NCBI GenBank assembly: GCA_910587375.1
Contig: CAJULR010000022.1
Location: forward strand, 62,001-126,000
Direction: 5' to 3'
DNA length: 64,000 nt
Origin: Candidatus Gastranaerophilales bacterium
Lineage (GTDB): Bacteria > Cyanobacteriota > Vampirovibrionia > Gastranaerophilales > Gastranaerophilaceae
Position numbers and translations under genes: made by a program. Positions 47,629 to 56,409 of this stretch are shown here, piece by piece. The notes beneath the pieces are model-generated. The model had not been told where the DNA came from. It did no database searches and was given only the letters and a program-made list of their open reading frames with translations. The number at the start of each line of letters is the position of its first letter. Positions within the stretch are counted from its first letter, which is position 1.

Positions 47629-50190
47629 ATGTTTAAACTAGCCAATCGGGTAATATCAAGAAATATCGAAGCTTTTTCCCTTGTTGAAATGCTTATGGCA
47701 TTATTGGTGGCGTCATTGTTAATGGCGGCCCTTGCCCCTGTGATGACAAAAAAAATTAATGAACACATAACAGTTTCAGGCACAGGTGGTGCAATTATTC
47801 CAAAGGTTTATTGCGGATATGTAAATGATGGTAACGAATTATTACAAAAGTTAACAGAAAAGGACGGGTGTGTAGTTCCTGAAAACAGCTATAACGCAGG
47901 TGTCATTATTGCTTCCGGCGGCGGTGGTGGCGGAGGTGCTGCGGATATGGTGTCTTCAAGCAGCTTGAAAAACTTAGTAACAGCAACCGGCGGCACAGGC
48001 TCAAACGGAAGCGAAAATTACAACATTCAATCCAAAGCTTTTGATAAGAGCACAAAAAATATCTTAATAAAAATCTCCGGTGCAGGCGCTGGAGGAGGTG
48101 GCGGAAACTATGTTGCAAGCGGTGTTGCAGCACCAAAATCCCAGGCAGACTGCGAACCGTTTGGTGTCTATGTTTCTGCCGCGCAAAACGGCGGCAAAGC
48201 CGTTTGTGTGTCTAAGTACAACCCCGGGGAAAATCGTAACGGTAGTCCTGATATACCAAGCAGTGTAAAACTTTATCCTATGGATTCGACAGAAAGTACA
48301 AGCGATACCGCTTGTATAACAGATAGTAATTGCTGCTGGTATGGAAATAATAATTCAAATTATCAAACAAGTACAACAGACGCAGGAACAGAGAAGTTAA
48401 ATGGACCATATGACGCTCGATATAGAACGGTGTGTCAGTGGAATGCGGCAAATGCTATTTGTCAAAATTGGCAAATTTATGGAAGATTACCGCATTTAAG
48501 TGAGTTTGAAGCTTGGGCGCCTTATATAAATAACTCGCCATATGTTTTAAATAATGATTCAACTGGATTGCAATTATGTCAAGCTGGCAGTTCTGCATAT
48601 AATTTTTCTCGTTGTGACAATTTGTATAAGACAGCGTGTCATGGTACTCGTGATTATCCAACTACAACTACTGATAGTGCAAGATGTTCACCATATCATA
48701 TTTGGTCCGATACAATACGTGACGCGGAACCATTCAAGACGCTTTATTATATAAACGGAAGCTCTGGAGGTTTCAAGTTGGCTAGTAAATATGGACCTGG
48801 GCTTGCTGCAACTGTCCGTTGTGTTCTGGAGGAAACACAATCATTCACACCATATCTCGGTGGAGGTGGGAGTTCAGGAAGCTATGTCGAATTAAATGTA
48901 CCATCAAGTGTAATTTCAGAGGCTGTAAAAAATGATGAGGCAAGAATTGTGACCTATGCAGGCTTTGGCGGAAGGGGCGGAAACAAAGAAAATGCCTCAA
49001 GTTATGGTGCTAAAGGAAATTCATCCAAGGTTGAAATCTATGATGGCACAACTCTTCTTTGGTCTTTAACCGTACCAGGCGGAAACCCGGGGCTTGGAGC
49101 TTCTAAAAGTTCCGGCGGTACAAACGGCAAAGCAGTGACTGAAAACTGTATATATTTTGATAAAACAAGCGAAAACTATAATATATCAGGCGGCGTGAGC
49201 CTTGAATGCAACCTTTTACCTGTTGAAGCCGTGACATCTGTTGCAGGAAAGGCAGGAAATTCAGGAAACAGCACACTTGAAAGTGCAGGATATGGCGGAG
49301 CAAGCGCCTGGGCAACAAGTTCAGGAAGCGCAACATATGGAAAAGGCGGAAACGGCAGCACATGTGAACAGGGAACAAGCGCAACGGACGCAGTTTGTGC
49401 AGACGGTAATTCAGGCGAAGGCGGAAGGGTTGAAGCCTGGCATTCGCCCACATATCCAGGCGTTGGAGGCGGAGGAGGAGCCGCAGGAACTGTGCTTCAT
49501 ATTAAAAATATTCAGGTTCGCCCGAAAGATTTAATTAAAGTGCAGGTGGGGCATGGTGGTGCAGGCGGTTCTATTAACGCAAAAGGAGTTGATGGCGGCT
49601 CAAGCTTTGTTGAAATTACAAGAGGCGACATTAAGGTTGCAAAATATGAGGTTTTAGGCGGAGGAGGCGGCACAGCGGGAATCCCTGGAAACCCTGACAC
49701 AGGAAAGCTTCCTGAAATAGGAAAAGCAGGGGTGGCAAGCAAGCTTGCAACAGGTACAAAAACAGACGGGGGCGATGTTTTCCCAAAAAATTCGAATGAA
49801 ACAGTAGGTACAGACGCTATTAAGAGCACTGATGAAGAAACAAGCATAGGGGGAAATGGCGGAATTAACCCTAAAACTTCTCCTCTTGCAACAAATGACG
49901 CCGGGTTAAATGCAATTCCTTGCGGGGGTTTAAACACAGGTTCAATTGTTGTAAACAAGGAAACCACCTGGCAGTGTACAAACGCAGAGAGCAATGTACC
50001 TTTTACACTTTCAAGAGTGTTATCAGACAAGGCTTTTAACAGCAGTATTATTCAAAACCTTGCCGCAGGAAGCACAGGCGGAGGAGGCGGAGCCTGGAAA
50101 TACAGCTTAACACCGAGGGCACAGGGTGGTGCCAAGGGCATGGGTGGTTATGTGTTTATATATTTTGGGGATTGGGGAGATGGGGAATAG
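47629..50190 (+). CDS. Glycine-rich prepilin-like protein 4, with lectin-fold segment
   Basis: An 853-residue protein with a 15-residue leader, AFSLVEM and the pilin helix LMALLVASLLMAALAPVMTKK. ATG 47629 follows GAGGTA. Domain order matches prepilin 3: Gly-rich block, CEPFGVYVSAAQNGGKAVC link, a lectin/FGE-like segment at about 225-400 (CCWYGNNNS, YRTVCQWNAANAICQNW, GRLPHLSEFEAWA, closing VRCVLEE), then Gly-rich blocks ending GGYVFIYFGDWGDGE. The lectin segment is about 30 residues longer than in prepilin 3 and largely unalignable with it, while flanks are almost identical. Divergent from an XRE pair with a perfect operator palindrome. Confidence 0.85.
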   Translation: MFKLANRVISRNIEAFSLVEMLMALLVASLLMAALAPVMTKKINEHITVSGTGGAIIPKVYCGYVNDGNELLQKLTEKDGCVVPENSYNAGVIIASGGGGGGGAADMVSSSSLKNLVTATGGTGSNGSENYNIQSKAFDKSTKNILIKISGAGAGGGGGNYVASGVAAPKSQADCEPFGVYVSAAQNGGKAVCVSKYNPGENRNGSPDIPSSVKLYPMDSTESTSDTACITDSNCCWYGNNNSNYQTSTTDAGTEKLNGPYDARYRTVCQWNAANAICQNWQIYGRLPHLSEFEAWAPYINNSPYVLNNDSTGLQLCQAGSSAYNFSRCDNLYKTACHGTRDYPTTTTDSARCSPYHIWSDTIRDAEPFKTLYYINGSSGGFKLASKYGPGLAATVRCVLEETQSFTPYLGGGGSSGSYVELNVPSSVISEAVKNDEARIVTYAGFGGRGGNKENASSYGAKGNSSKVEIYDGTTLLWSLTVPGGNPGLGASKSSGGTNGKAVTENCIYFDKTSENYNISGGVSLECNLLPVEAVTSVAGKAGNSGNSTLESAGYGGASAWATSSGSATYGKGGNGSTCEQGTSATDAVCADGNSGEGGRVEAWHSPTYPGVGGGGGAAGTVLHIKNIQVRPKDLIKVQVGHGGAGGSINAKGVDGGSSFVEITRGDIKVAKYEVLGGGGGTAGIPGNPDTGKLPEIGKAGVASKLATGTKTDGGDVFPKNSNETVGTDAIKSTDEETSIGGNGGINPKTSPLATNDAGLNAIPCGGLNTGSIVVNKETTWQCTNAESNVPFTLSRVLSDKAFNSSIIQNLAAGSTGGGGGAWKYSLTPRAQGGAKGMGGYVFIYFGDWGDGE

Positions 50191-50243
50191 AAGATGTCAG
50201 GCGGTGCCTGATTTGCTGGCTATGGTGACATTGGGTGGATGAT

Positions 50244-50268
50244 GTTGGGTTAAAACCCAACCTACGGG
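50244..50268. repeat. Repeat C copy after prepilin 4
   Basis: GTTGGGTTAAAACCCAAC followed by CTACGGG, the same repeat as in the leaders of prepilins 1 and 2. Confidence 0.75.
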
Positions 50269-50292
50269 GGCTGAACATCATATGACAAGACA

Positions 50293-50360
50293 ATCAAATT
50301 AAAATTTTAGATGAACAACTTTTCGGGCATTGATTTTGTAACCTTTCAATGCCCTTTTCT
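50293..50360 (+). terminator. Conserved 3' hairpin element of prepilin gene 4
   Basis: TCAAATTAAAATTTTAGATG leads through AACAACTTTTC into stem GGGCATTGA/TCAATGCCC (50325-50354) with loop TTTTGTAACCTT, then TTTTCTTTT. It is nearly identical to the copy after prepilin 2. Confidence 0.8.
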
Positions 50361-50474
50361 TTTGTGGATTTTGTAGGACATGGCAGCGTCAGCGAACGCT
50401 TTCTTTTATCAAATATTTACCACTTTCTATGTTTCAATTATAATTTTTTATATAAAGCAGTTTGGAGAATTATT

Positions 50475-51959
50475 ATGGAATCGACAAATAATACAATTGA
50501 CGGGATTAGAGAGGCAAGAATTCAAAAACTTACCGATTTAATCGACAAAGGAATAAACCCATATCCGTATTCATACGACAGAAATATAAGCGCGGCCGAG
50601 CTTCAAAAGCGCTATGAAACCTTGCCTGCGGGCGAAGAAACCGAAGACAGCTATTCTGTTGCAGGGCGTGTTATGGCAATGCGCAACACGGGGATGTTTA
50701 TTGACCTTATGGATTCATCCGGCAAAATTCAGATTTTTTCGCACAAAGAGAATTTATCCGAAGACAAGCTTGCCGTTTTGAAACTTCTCGATGTGGGCGA
50801 TATTGTAGGGTTTTCAGGCACAATAAGAAGAACCCCAAGGGGCGAATTAAGCATTAAAGCGCTTGATTTAAAACTTTTGTCAAAATCCTTAAGACCCTTG
50901 CCTGAAAAGTTCCATGGGCTTGTGGATGTGGATACAAGGTATAGAAAAAGATATTTGGACTTGGTTGTAAACCAGGAAGTGCGCGACACCTTCAAAAAAA
51001 GAAGCTTAATTATTCAAAAGATTAGAGAATATTTAACAAACGAAGGGTTTTTGGAAGTGGAAACTCCTATGCTTCAAACGCAAGCAGGGGGCGCTTCTGC
51101 AAGGCCTTTTGAAACATACCACAATGCGCTTTCAATGCCAATGTATATGAGAATTGCTCCTGAATTGCACTTAAAAAGGCTTCTTGTGGGCGGTTTGAAT
51201 GAGAAAATTTTTGAACTTAACAGAAACTTTAGAAACGAAGGCATAGACATTCGCCACAACCCTGAATTTACAATGCTTGAATTGTATCAGGCATATGTTG
51301 ATTATAACGATATGATGGTGTTGATGGAAAATATGGTTTCTTCAGTTGCTATGGATGTTTTGGGCACAACCAAAATTACATTCCAAGGCAAAGAACTTGA
51401 CCTGACGCCGCCTTGGGACAGAAAGACAATGCTTGGTGCCATTAAGGAATTTACCGGGGTTGATTTTAGCGAAAAATTGACCGTTCAAGAGGCCGCAGCA
51501 GAGGCTGAAAAAATGGGCATAGAGGTTGAAGAATCAGACTCTTGGGGCAAAATTTTGGATAAGATTTTTGAAGAAAAGGTTGAACCAAAATTAATCCAGC
51601 CTGTTCATATTCTTGATTATCCAAGGGATATTTCGCCGCTTGCAAAAGTGCACAGGGACAATCCAAGGCTTACAGAAAGGTTTGAAACCAGAATCAACGG
51701 CTGGGAAGTTTCAAACGCGTTTTCAGAGCTTACAGACCCGATTGACCAGAGAAACAGATTTGAAGCACAGGCAAAAGCTAAGGCAGCAGGTGACGAAGAG
51801 GCTATGGGAATTGACGAGGACTTCATTGAAGCGCTTGAAGTGGCTATGCCTCCTGCAGGAGGTATGGGGATTGGTATTGACCGTCTTGTAATGCTTTTAA
51901 CAGATTCTCCTTCAATTAGGGATGTTATTGCGTTTCCGACAATGCGTCCAAAAGCGTAA
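50475..51959 (+). CDS. lysS: Lysyl-tRNA synthetase, class II
   Basis: Charges tRNA-Lys. ATG 50475 follows GGAG, giving 494 residues, normal for LysRS; a 42-residue upstream extension in the same frame is unconserved. The anticodon-binding OB fold is residues 55-160. Class II motifs: motif 1 near FLEVETPMLQTQAGGASARPF, motif 2 FRNEGIDIRHNPEFTMLE, motif 3 PPAGGMGIGIDRLVMLL. FHGLVDVDTRYRKRYLDL is typical. No paralogous GenX features are seen. Convergent with the GNAT gene, separated by a shared terminator. Confidence 0.96.
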   Translation: MESTNNTIDGIREARIQKLTDLIDKGINPYPYSYDRNISAAELQKRYETLPAGEETEDSYSVAGRVMAMRNTGMFIDLMDSSGKIQIFSHKENLSEDKLAVLKLLDVGDIVGFSGTIRRTPRGELSIKALDLKLLSKSLRPLPEKFHGLVDVDTRYRKRYLDLVVNQEVRDTFKKRSLIIQKIREYLTNEGFLEVETPMLQTQAGGASARPFETYHNALSMPMYMRIAPELHLKRLLVGGLNEKIFELNRNFRNEGIDIRHNPEFTMLELYQAYVDYNDMMVLMENMVSSVAMDVLGTTKITFQGKELDLTPPWDRKTMLGAIKEFTGVDFSEKLTVQEAAAEAEKMGIEVEESDSWGKILDKIFEEKVEPKLIQPVHILDYPRDISPLAKVHRDNPRLTERFETRINGWEVSNAFSELTDPIDQRNRFEAQAKAKAAGDEEAMGIDEDFIEALEVAMPPAGGMGIGIDRLVMLLTDSPSIRDVIAFPTMRPKA

Positions 51960-52002
51960 CTTAAAAAAGCGTTTTTTAAGTATAATTTGTATTTATAAAA
52001 AT

Positions 52003-52027
52003 AAGCGCCCGTTATCGGGCGCTTTTT
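52003..52027. terminator. Bidirectional terminator between lysS and GNAT gene
   Basis: AAGCGCCCG-TTAT-CGGGCGCTTTTT forms a tight stem with flanking A/T runs. Confidence 0.88.
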
Positions 52028-52514
52028 AAAGCTTTTTCTTTAAATAAATCATATCTTTTAGTTGAATTCCGTTTTCAAAAATCGGGTGAGAATAGTTTTC
52101 AGTAAAGAAATTTTCAATGCGAGTAAATTCAATAAACCCAAGTTTTTTATAAAAATTTAGTGTTTTTTCATTCTCTCCCGTGCCAAGAATTATATATTCA
52201 AAATCTTTATATTTTTCGAAGATAAAATTCATTAAAAAGCTTGCGCAGCCTGTGTTTTGAAACTTTGGATATGTTGCAAGGTTTTTTATTTCAATTGTTT
52301 TATCATCCTTTTTTATAACAGCGCATATAGATTTTAAAATCCCTAAATCATAGAGGGCGTAAAGCTTTGCGGATTCTAAGTATTTTAAAATCATCCTTTC
52401 TTCTTCATCACCAATTAAAAGAATGTCCATAAAATCTTTTTTATTGTGCAAAATTTCTTTAACAACAGGGCTTTTCAGGTTATTTAATTGCACACGGTTT
52501 TTCTTATTATCCAT
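52026..52514 (-). CDS. GNAT-family N-acetyltransferase
   Basis: A 162-residue protein (ATG 52514, overlapping the recombinase stop by 8 bases). The GNAT core shows ICAVIKKDDKTIEIKNLATYPKFQNTGCASFLM, the V/I-x-x-x-Q-x-x-G-x-A/G-like acetyl-CoA loop as QNTGCA, then GTGENEKTLNFYKKLGF. Substrate is unknown; the family acetylates small amines, peptides or protein N-termini. An ATG six codons earlier has AAAGG very close and is a less likely start. It is translationally coupled to the recombinase gene. Confidence 0.8.
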   Translation of the reverse strand: MDNKKNRVQLNNLKSPVVKEILHNKKDFMDILLIGDEEERMILKYLESAKLYALYDLGILKSICAVIKKDDKTIEIKNLATYPKFQNTGCASFLMNFIFEKYKDFEYIILGTGENEKTLNFYKKLGFIEFTRIENFFTENYSHPIFENGIQLKDMIYLKKKL

Positions 52515-53376
52515 TGATTGCAAAATATACATCCTTTAGGTGTTTCTTTGAAATGTGGGTGTAAAGTTGTGTGGTGACTATATTTGCGTGGCCTAAAAGT
52601 TCTTGCACAACCCTTAAATCTGCCCCGTTTTCAAGCAAATGTGTTGCAAATGTGTGTCTTACGGTGTGAGGGGAAATTGATTTATGAATAATGTCGCCAA
52701 GGTTATGTATGAAGCTATAGACCCACTGGCGTGTGATTTTTTCTGCAAAATTGTTCAAAAAAACTTTGCTCTCATCTTTCTTTTTTGAGCTTGAAAGTTT
52801 GATGTCCATCTCCCTTTCTTTTAAATAATTTTTGAGAGCGGATTTTGCCTTTGTTCCAATTGGGATAACCCGCTCCTTGCTTCCTTTTCCTATGGTCCTT
52901 ATTGTGTTATTTTGAAAATCAATGTTTTTAATATCTAATTCTACAAGCTCTGAAACCCGGAGGCCTGTTGCGTATAAAAGCTCGAATACGGCAAGTTCGC
53001 GTGCGTCCATTTTTTCTTTAAAAAGTTTTTCAATTTCATCTGCGCTCATAACTTTTGGCAATTTTTTGGAAATTTTTGGGGAAGCAATTGAAAGTGCCGG
53101 GTTTGCCTTCAGTTCTTTTGTGGCGCATAAATATCTAAAAAAACCTTTAATAGAGGCAATCTTTCTTGTTATTGTGGCTGTATTGTGATCGTTTTTACCT
53201 AAATATTTTATGTATTCGCTCAGATGGTGTCGTTTAATGTCTTCGACATTATTTATATCATTCAAAAAATCAAAGAAAAAAACAAGGTCGTTTTTGTAGG
53301 CGGCTATTGTGTTTTTGCTAAGGCCGCGCTCAATTTCAAGATATGATAAGTAATCGCTTACGAGCTGAATAATCAT
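52507..53376 (-). CDS. xerD: Tyrosine recombinase XerC/XerD-like
   Basis: A 289-residue site-specific recombinase that would resolve chromosome dimers at dif with FtsK. The SAM-like N-terminal domain spans residues 1-85. Catalytic residues visible: Arg in ATGLRVSEL, Lys in GKGSKERVIP, HTVRHTF (His-x-x-Arg), GHANI and Tyr in TTQLYTH. The family length is about 295. It is one of probably only one or two Xer genes; XerD versus XerC cannot be decided by eye. It sits between ftsZ and a GNAT gene on the minus strand. Confidence 0.88.
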   Translation of the reverse strand: MIIQLVSDYLSYLEIERGLSKNTIAAYKNDLVFFFDFLNDINNVEDIKRHHLSEYIKYLGKNDHNTATITRKIASIKGFFRYLCATKELKANPALSIASPKISKKLPKVMSADEIEKLFKEKMDARELAVFELLYATGLRVSELVELDIKNIDFQNNTIRTIGKGSKERVIPIGTKAKSALKNYLKEREMDIKLSSSKKKDESKVFLNNFAEKITRQWVYSFIHNLGDIIHKSISPHTVRHTFATHLLENGADLRVVQELLGHANIVTTQLYTHISKKHLKDVYFAING

Positions 53377-53441
53377 AAAACCATTTTATAGCTTGCATTT
53401 ACGGTTTGTTAAGCTTTAAATGTATGATTTTTAGCCAATAT

Positions 53442-53472
53442 AAAAGGCAGGAATTTGAAACCTGCCTTTTTG
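53442..53472. terminator. Terminator after ftsZ
   Basis: AAAAGGCAGG pairs with CCTGCCTTTT around AATTTGAAA. It lies in the ftsZ-xer gap and probably ends the ftsZ transcript. Confidence 0.85.
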
Positions 53473-53494
53473 TTATGTTTTTTAAAATTTTTGA

Positions 53495-54688
53495 TTATCT
53501 TTTTGGATTTAAAAATTCCGGAATGTCCAGCAAACCGCCGCCTGTTGGTTCATGAGAAGGCCTTGATGGCTCAAAGAAAGTTTGGCTTGGTTGTTGCTGT
53601 GGTTGAGCCGGCTTATTTCCTAAATCAGAGAAAGACAAACCGCCGCCAAAGATGTCAGCTGCGCTGAGTTTTCTTTCCTGTGCTTGCGGAACACTGTTGT
53701 CTTTAAGTTGGAAACCTGTTGCGATAACAGTAATTTGGATTTCTCCCTGAATTCTATCATCGATTACAGAACCAAAGATAACTTCTGCATTGTCTGCAAC
53801 AGCGTCGTGAATAACACTTGCAGCTTCGTTAACTTCATGAAGTGTCATATCCGGGCCGCCTGAAACGTTCATAATGATACCGGTTGCACCGTTAATTGAA
53901 GTTTCAAGAAGTTTGGAATTGATTGCAAGCTTAGCTGCTTCCATTGCCCTGCCTTCGCCTGAAGCTTTACCGATACCCATTAAGGCAGAACCTGAAGCCT
54001 GCATTACTGCGCGTACATCGGCAAAGTCAACGTTGATTAAGCCGGGGATAACAATGATGTCTGAAATACCTTGAACACCACGTAAGAGAACTTCATCAAC
54101 AACAAGGAAAGCATCTCTCATTGTTGTACGTCTTTCAACAACTTCAATCAATTTGTCGTTCGGAATAACAATAAGGGCGTCAACATTTTCTTTTAATTTT
54201 TCCAAACCTGCAACGGCCTGGTTCATACGTTTTTTACCTTCAAAACCGAAAGGCTTTGTAACAACACCGATGGTCAGAGCGCCCAATTCTTTTGCAATTT
54301 TTGCAACCACAGGAGCAGCACCTGTTCCTGTTCCGCCGCCCATACCGGCTGTAACAAACACCATATCGGAACCGTCAAGTGCAACTAATAAATCTTCTCT
54401 TGATTCTTCGGCTGCCTTTTCGCCAACTGATGGGTCACCGCCTGCGCCAAGGCCGCTTGTAAGCTTTGCACCGAGCTGAATTTTTTTAGGGGCTGAAGAC
54501 ATTTCTAAAACTTGTGCGTCTGTGTTCATTGCCCAAAATTCAACACCGCCAAGGCCTGCTTTTATCATTCGATTTACAGCGTTTCCGCCGCCGCCGCCAA
54601 CACCAATAACTTTGATATTAGCTTGGGAAGAAAACCTGCTGTAATCTGTTGTTTTTCTGTCGTAGTTATCTAGTCTGAACTTTTCCAC
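53495..54688 (-). CDS. ftsZ: Cell division protein FtsZ
   Basis: The tubulin-like GTPase that forms the Z ring. A 397-residue protein: GVGGGGGNAVNRMI and the GTP loop GGGTGTGAAP near residue 117, FGFEGKKR, RTTMRDAF and IPGLINVDFADV, then an Asn/Gln-rich linker and the C-terminal conserved peptide LLDIPEFLNPKR, which docks FtsA/ZipA/SepF-type partners. Start ATG 54688. It stands apart from a typical dcw cluster (no ftsA/ftsQ adjacent), a pattern seen in cyanobacteria-like genomes. It is divergent from glnA, with a 273-base shared control region. Confidence 0.97.
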   Translation of the reverse strand: MEKFRLDNYDRKTTDYSRFSSQANIKVIGVGGGGGNAVNRMIKAGLGGVEFWAMNTDAQVLEMSSAPKKIQLGAKLTSGLGAGGDPSVGEKAAEESREDLLVALDGSDMVFVTAGMGGGTGTGAAPVVAKIAKELGALTIGVVTKPFGFEGKKRMNQAVAGLEKLKENVDALIVIPNDKLIEVVERRTTMRDAFLVVDEVLLRGVQGISDIIVIPGLINVDFADVRAVMQASGSALMGIGKASGEGRAMEAAKLAINSKLLETSINGATGIIMNVSGGPDMTLHEVNEAASVIHDAVADNAEVIFGSVIDDRIQGEIQITVIATGFQLKDNSVPQAQERKLSAADIFGGGLSFSDLGNKPAQPQQQPSQTFFEPSRPSHEPTGGGLLDIPEFLNPKR

Positions 54689-54880
54689 TTTATGTGACCC
54701 TCATATTGTTTTAACGTTTAGTTATTATTGTAGTAATTATATTTCTATTTATTACTATATGTAAAAAGCATTTATAAGTAAAGCCTTTAATATAATTATC
54801 CCCAAATTTTAACAAAATTCAATTAATATTTACATAACTTTATGTTTTATAGGGTTTTGTGTTATAACTATTTACTACGA

Positions 54881-54900
54881 TTGTAACAAATGTTACAATT
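54881..54900. promoter_or_regulatory. NtcA/CRP-type palindrome upstream of glnA
   Basis: ATTGTAAC-AAAT-GTTACAAT has perfect 8-bp arms and contains GTA-N8-TAC (54883-54896), the cyanobacterial NtcA consensus. A TTGACT/TAATAA promoter (54904 and 54926, 17-base spacer) follows. The site centre is about 48 bases before the predicted start, rather than the usual 41.5. Confidence 0.55.
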
Positions 54901-54961
54901 TTTTGACTTATACTGCCATGCTGGGTAATAATAAGGGGGTAAAATACCAGGAGGAATTAAA

Positions 54962-56314
54962 ATGGATTACATCCCTGAACAAGGAAAAGCATTAACAAAA
55001 GAAGAGATTAAAAGCATTATCGAAAAAAATAATGTTCATTTTATAAGGCTTCAGTTTGTTGATATCAACGGCAAAGTAAAAAATATGGCAGTGCCTGCAA
55101 CCCAGATTGACAAAGTTTTAAACAACGAATGTATGTTAGATGGCTCATCAATTAAGGGTTTCAGAAGCATTGAAACATCTGATATGTATTTTTATCCTGA
55201 TTTATCAACGTTTTCGCTCCTTCCTTGGAGGAAAAACGAAGAAGAAGGTACAAATGTTGCAAGAATTATCTGTGATATCCATAACGCAGATGGAACGCCT
55301 TTTGAGGGCTGTCCAAGGTGCAACTTAAAAAGAGTTTTAAAAGAAGCTGCCGATATGGGATATGTTTTAAACGTTGGACCGGAGGCTGAATTTTTCTTGT
55401 TTAATATGGATGAAAACGGAAGGCCGACCCTTGAAACCCACGACAAGGCAGGATATTACGATGTTGGCCCGGATGATCGAGGCGAAAACGTCCGTGCACA
55501 AATGGTTGAAACGCTTACTAAAATGGGTTTTGACATTGAAGCAAGCCATCACGAAGTTGCAGACGGCCAGCATGAAATTGATTTTAAATACGCAGACGCT
55601 CTGACAACTGCGGATAATGTAGTATCTTTTAAGTATGCAGTAAAAGCGGTTGCTGCAAAGAATAATCTCTATGCAACATTTATGCCAAAACCTGTTTTTG
55701 GAATAAACGGTTCTGGTATGCATTGTAACGTTTCTTTGTTTAAAGACGGCAAAAACGCTTTTTATGATGAAAATGCACCATATCAGCTTTCAGATGAAGC
55801 TATGTATTCAATCGGTTCGTTGCTTGAAAATGTTATGGGCTTTACAGCAGTTTCAAACCCGTCCGTAAACAGCTATAAAAGGTTGGTTCCAGGGTATGAA
55901 GCACCTGTTTATCTTGCATGGTCCCTTGCAAACAGAAGTGCTTTAATTAGGGTGCCTGCAAAACGTGGAAACGGTACAAGAATTGAACTTCGCTCCCCAG
56001 ACCCTTCTTGCAATCCTTATTTAGTGTTTGCTGTGATGTTAACTGCAATGCTTGATGGTATTAAAAATAAAACAAATCCGCCAAAGCAAACAGAAGAAAA
56101 CATTTATGATATGAGCGCAAAAGAAAGGGCTGAAAAAGGTATCGCTTCACTTCCGGGCGCTTTGAACGAAGCAATTTATTTGATGAAGAGAAATGACCTT
56201 GTAAAACGCGCGCTTGGTGAACATATTTACAATGAATTTGTTTCATCAAAAGAAAAAGAGTGGGATGATTACAGAACAAAGGTTTCTGCTTGGGAAATTG
56301 AAAATTATCTGTAA
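54962..56314 (+). CDS. glnA: Glutamine synthetase type I (GSI-alpha-like)
   Basis: Makes glutamine from glutamate, ammonia and ATP. A 450-residue protein with the GSI signatures LDGSSIKGF, GPEAEFFLF, ADGQHEIDFKYADAL (metal ligands), NGSGMHCNVSLF and NRSALIRVPA. The ENIYDMSAKERAEKGI loop and the length resemble the GSI-alpha branch, which is not adenylylated but feedback-inhibited. ATG 54962 follows a strong AGGAGG. The upstream region holds an NtcA-like palindrome, consistent with nitrogen control. It is monocistronic, ending at a perfect hairpin terminator facing gyrB. Confidence 0.95.
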   Translation: MDYIPEQGKALTKEEIKSIIEKNNVHFIRLQFVDINGKVKNMAVPATQIDKVLNNECMLDGSSIKGFRSIETSDMYFYPDLSTFSLLPWRKNEEEGTNVARIICDIHNADGTPFEGCPRCNLKRVLKEAADMGYVLNVGPEAEFFLFNMDENGRPTLETHDKAGYYDVGPDDRGENVRAQMVETLTKMGFDIEASHHEVADGQHEIDFKYADALTTADNVVSFKYAVKAVAAKNNLYATFMPKPVFGINGSGMHCNVSLFKDGKNAFYDENAPYQLSDEAMYSIGSLLENVMGFTAVSNPSVNSYKRLVPGYEAPVYLAWSLANRSALIRVPAKRGNGTRIELRSPDPSCNPYLVFAVMLTAMLDGIKNKTNPPKQTEENIYDMSAKERAEKGIASLPGALNEAIYLMKRNDLVKRALGEHIYNEFVSSKEKEWDDYRTKVSAWEIENYL

Positions 56315-56360
56315 ACCCTATTTGAAAAAGAATTCGCCTCTTTGGCTCATAAAGTGTTTT

Positions 56361-56392
56361 AAAAATGCCTCCTAAATTTAGGAGGCATTTAA
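56361..56392. terminator. Bidirectional perfect-palindrome terminator (glnA/gyrB)
   Basis: AAATGCCTCCTAAA and TTTAGGAGGCATTT form a 14-bp perfect inverted repeat with adjacent A and T runs. Confidence 0.9.
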
Positions 56393-56409
56393 TATGGTTA
56401 TAAAATTTA

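Noticed and set aside
33000..50190. Diversity-generating retroelement driving the lectin segments
   Set aside because: No reverse transcriptase or template repeat is visible in the window. The idea is kept only as something to search for elsewhere.
54689..54961. Glutamine riboswitch upstream of glnA
   Set aside because: The leader is short and shows a DNA palindrome plus promoter, with no recognisable glnA-RNA aptamer structure.
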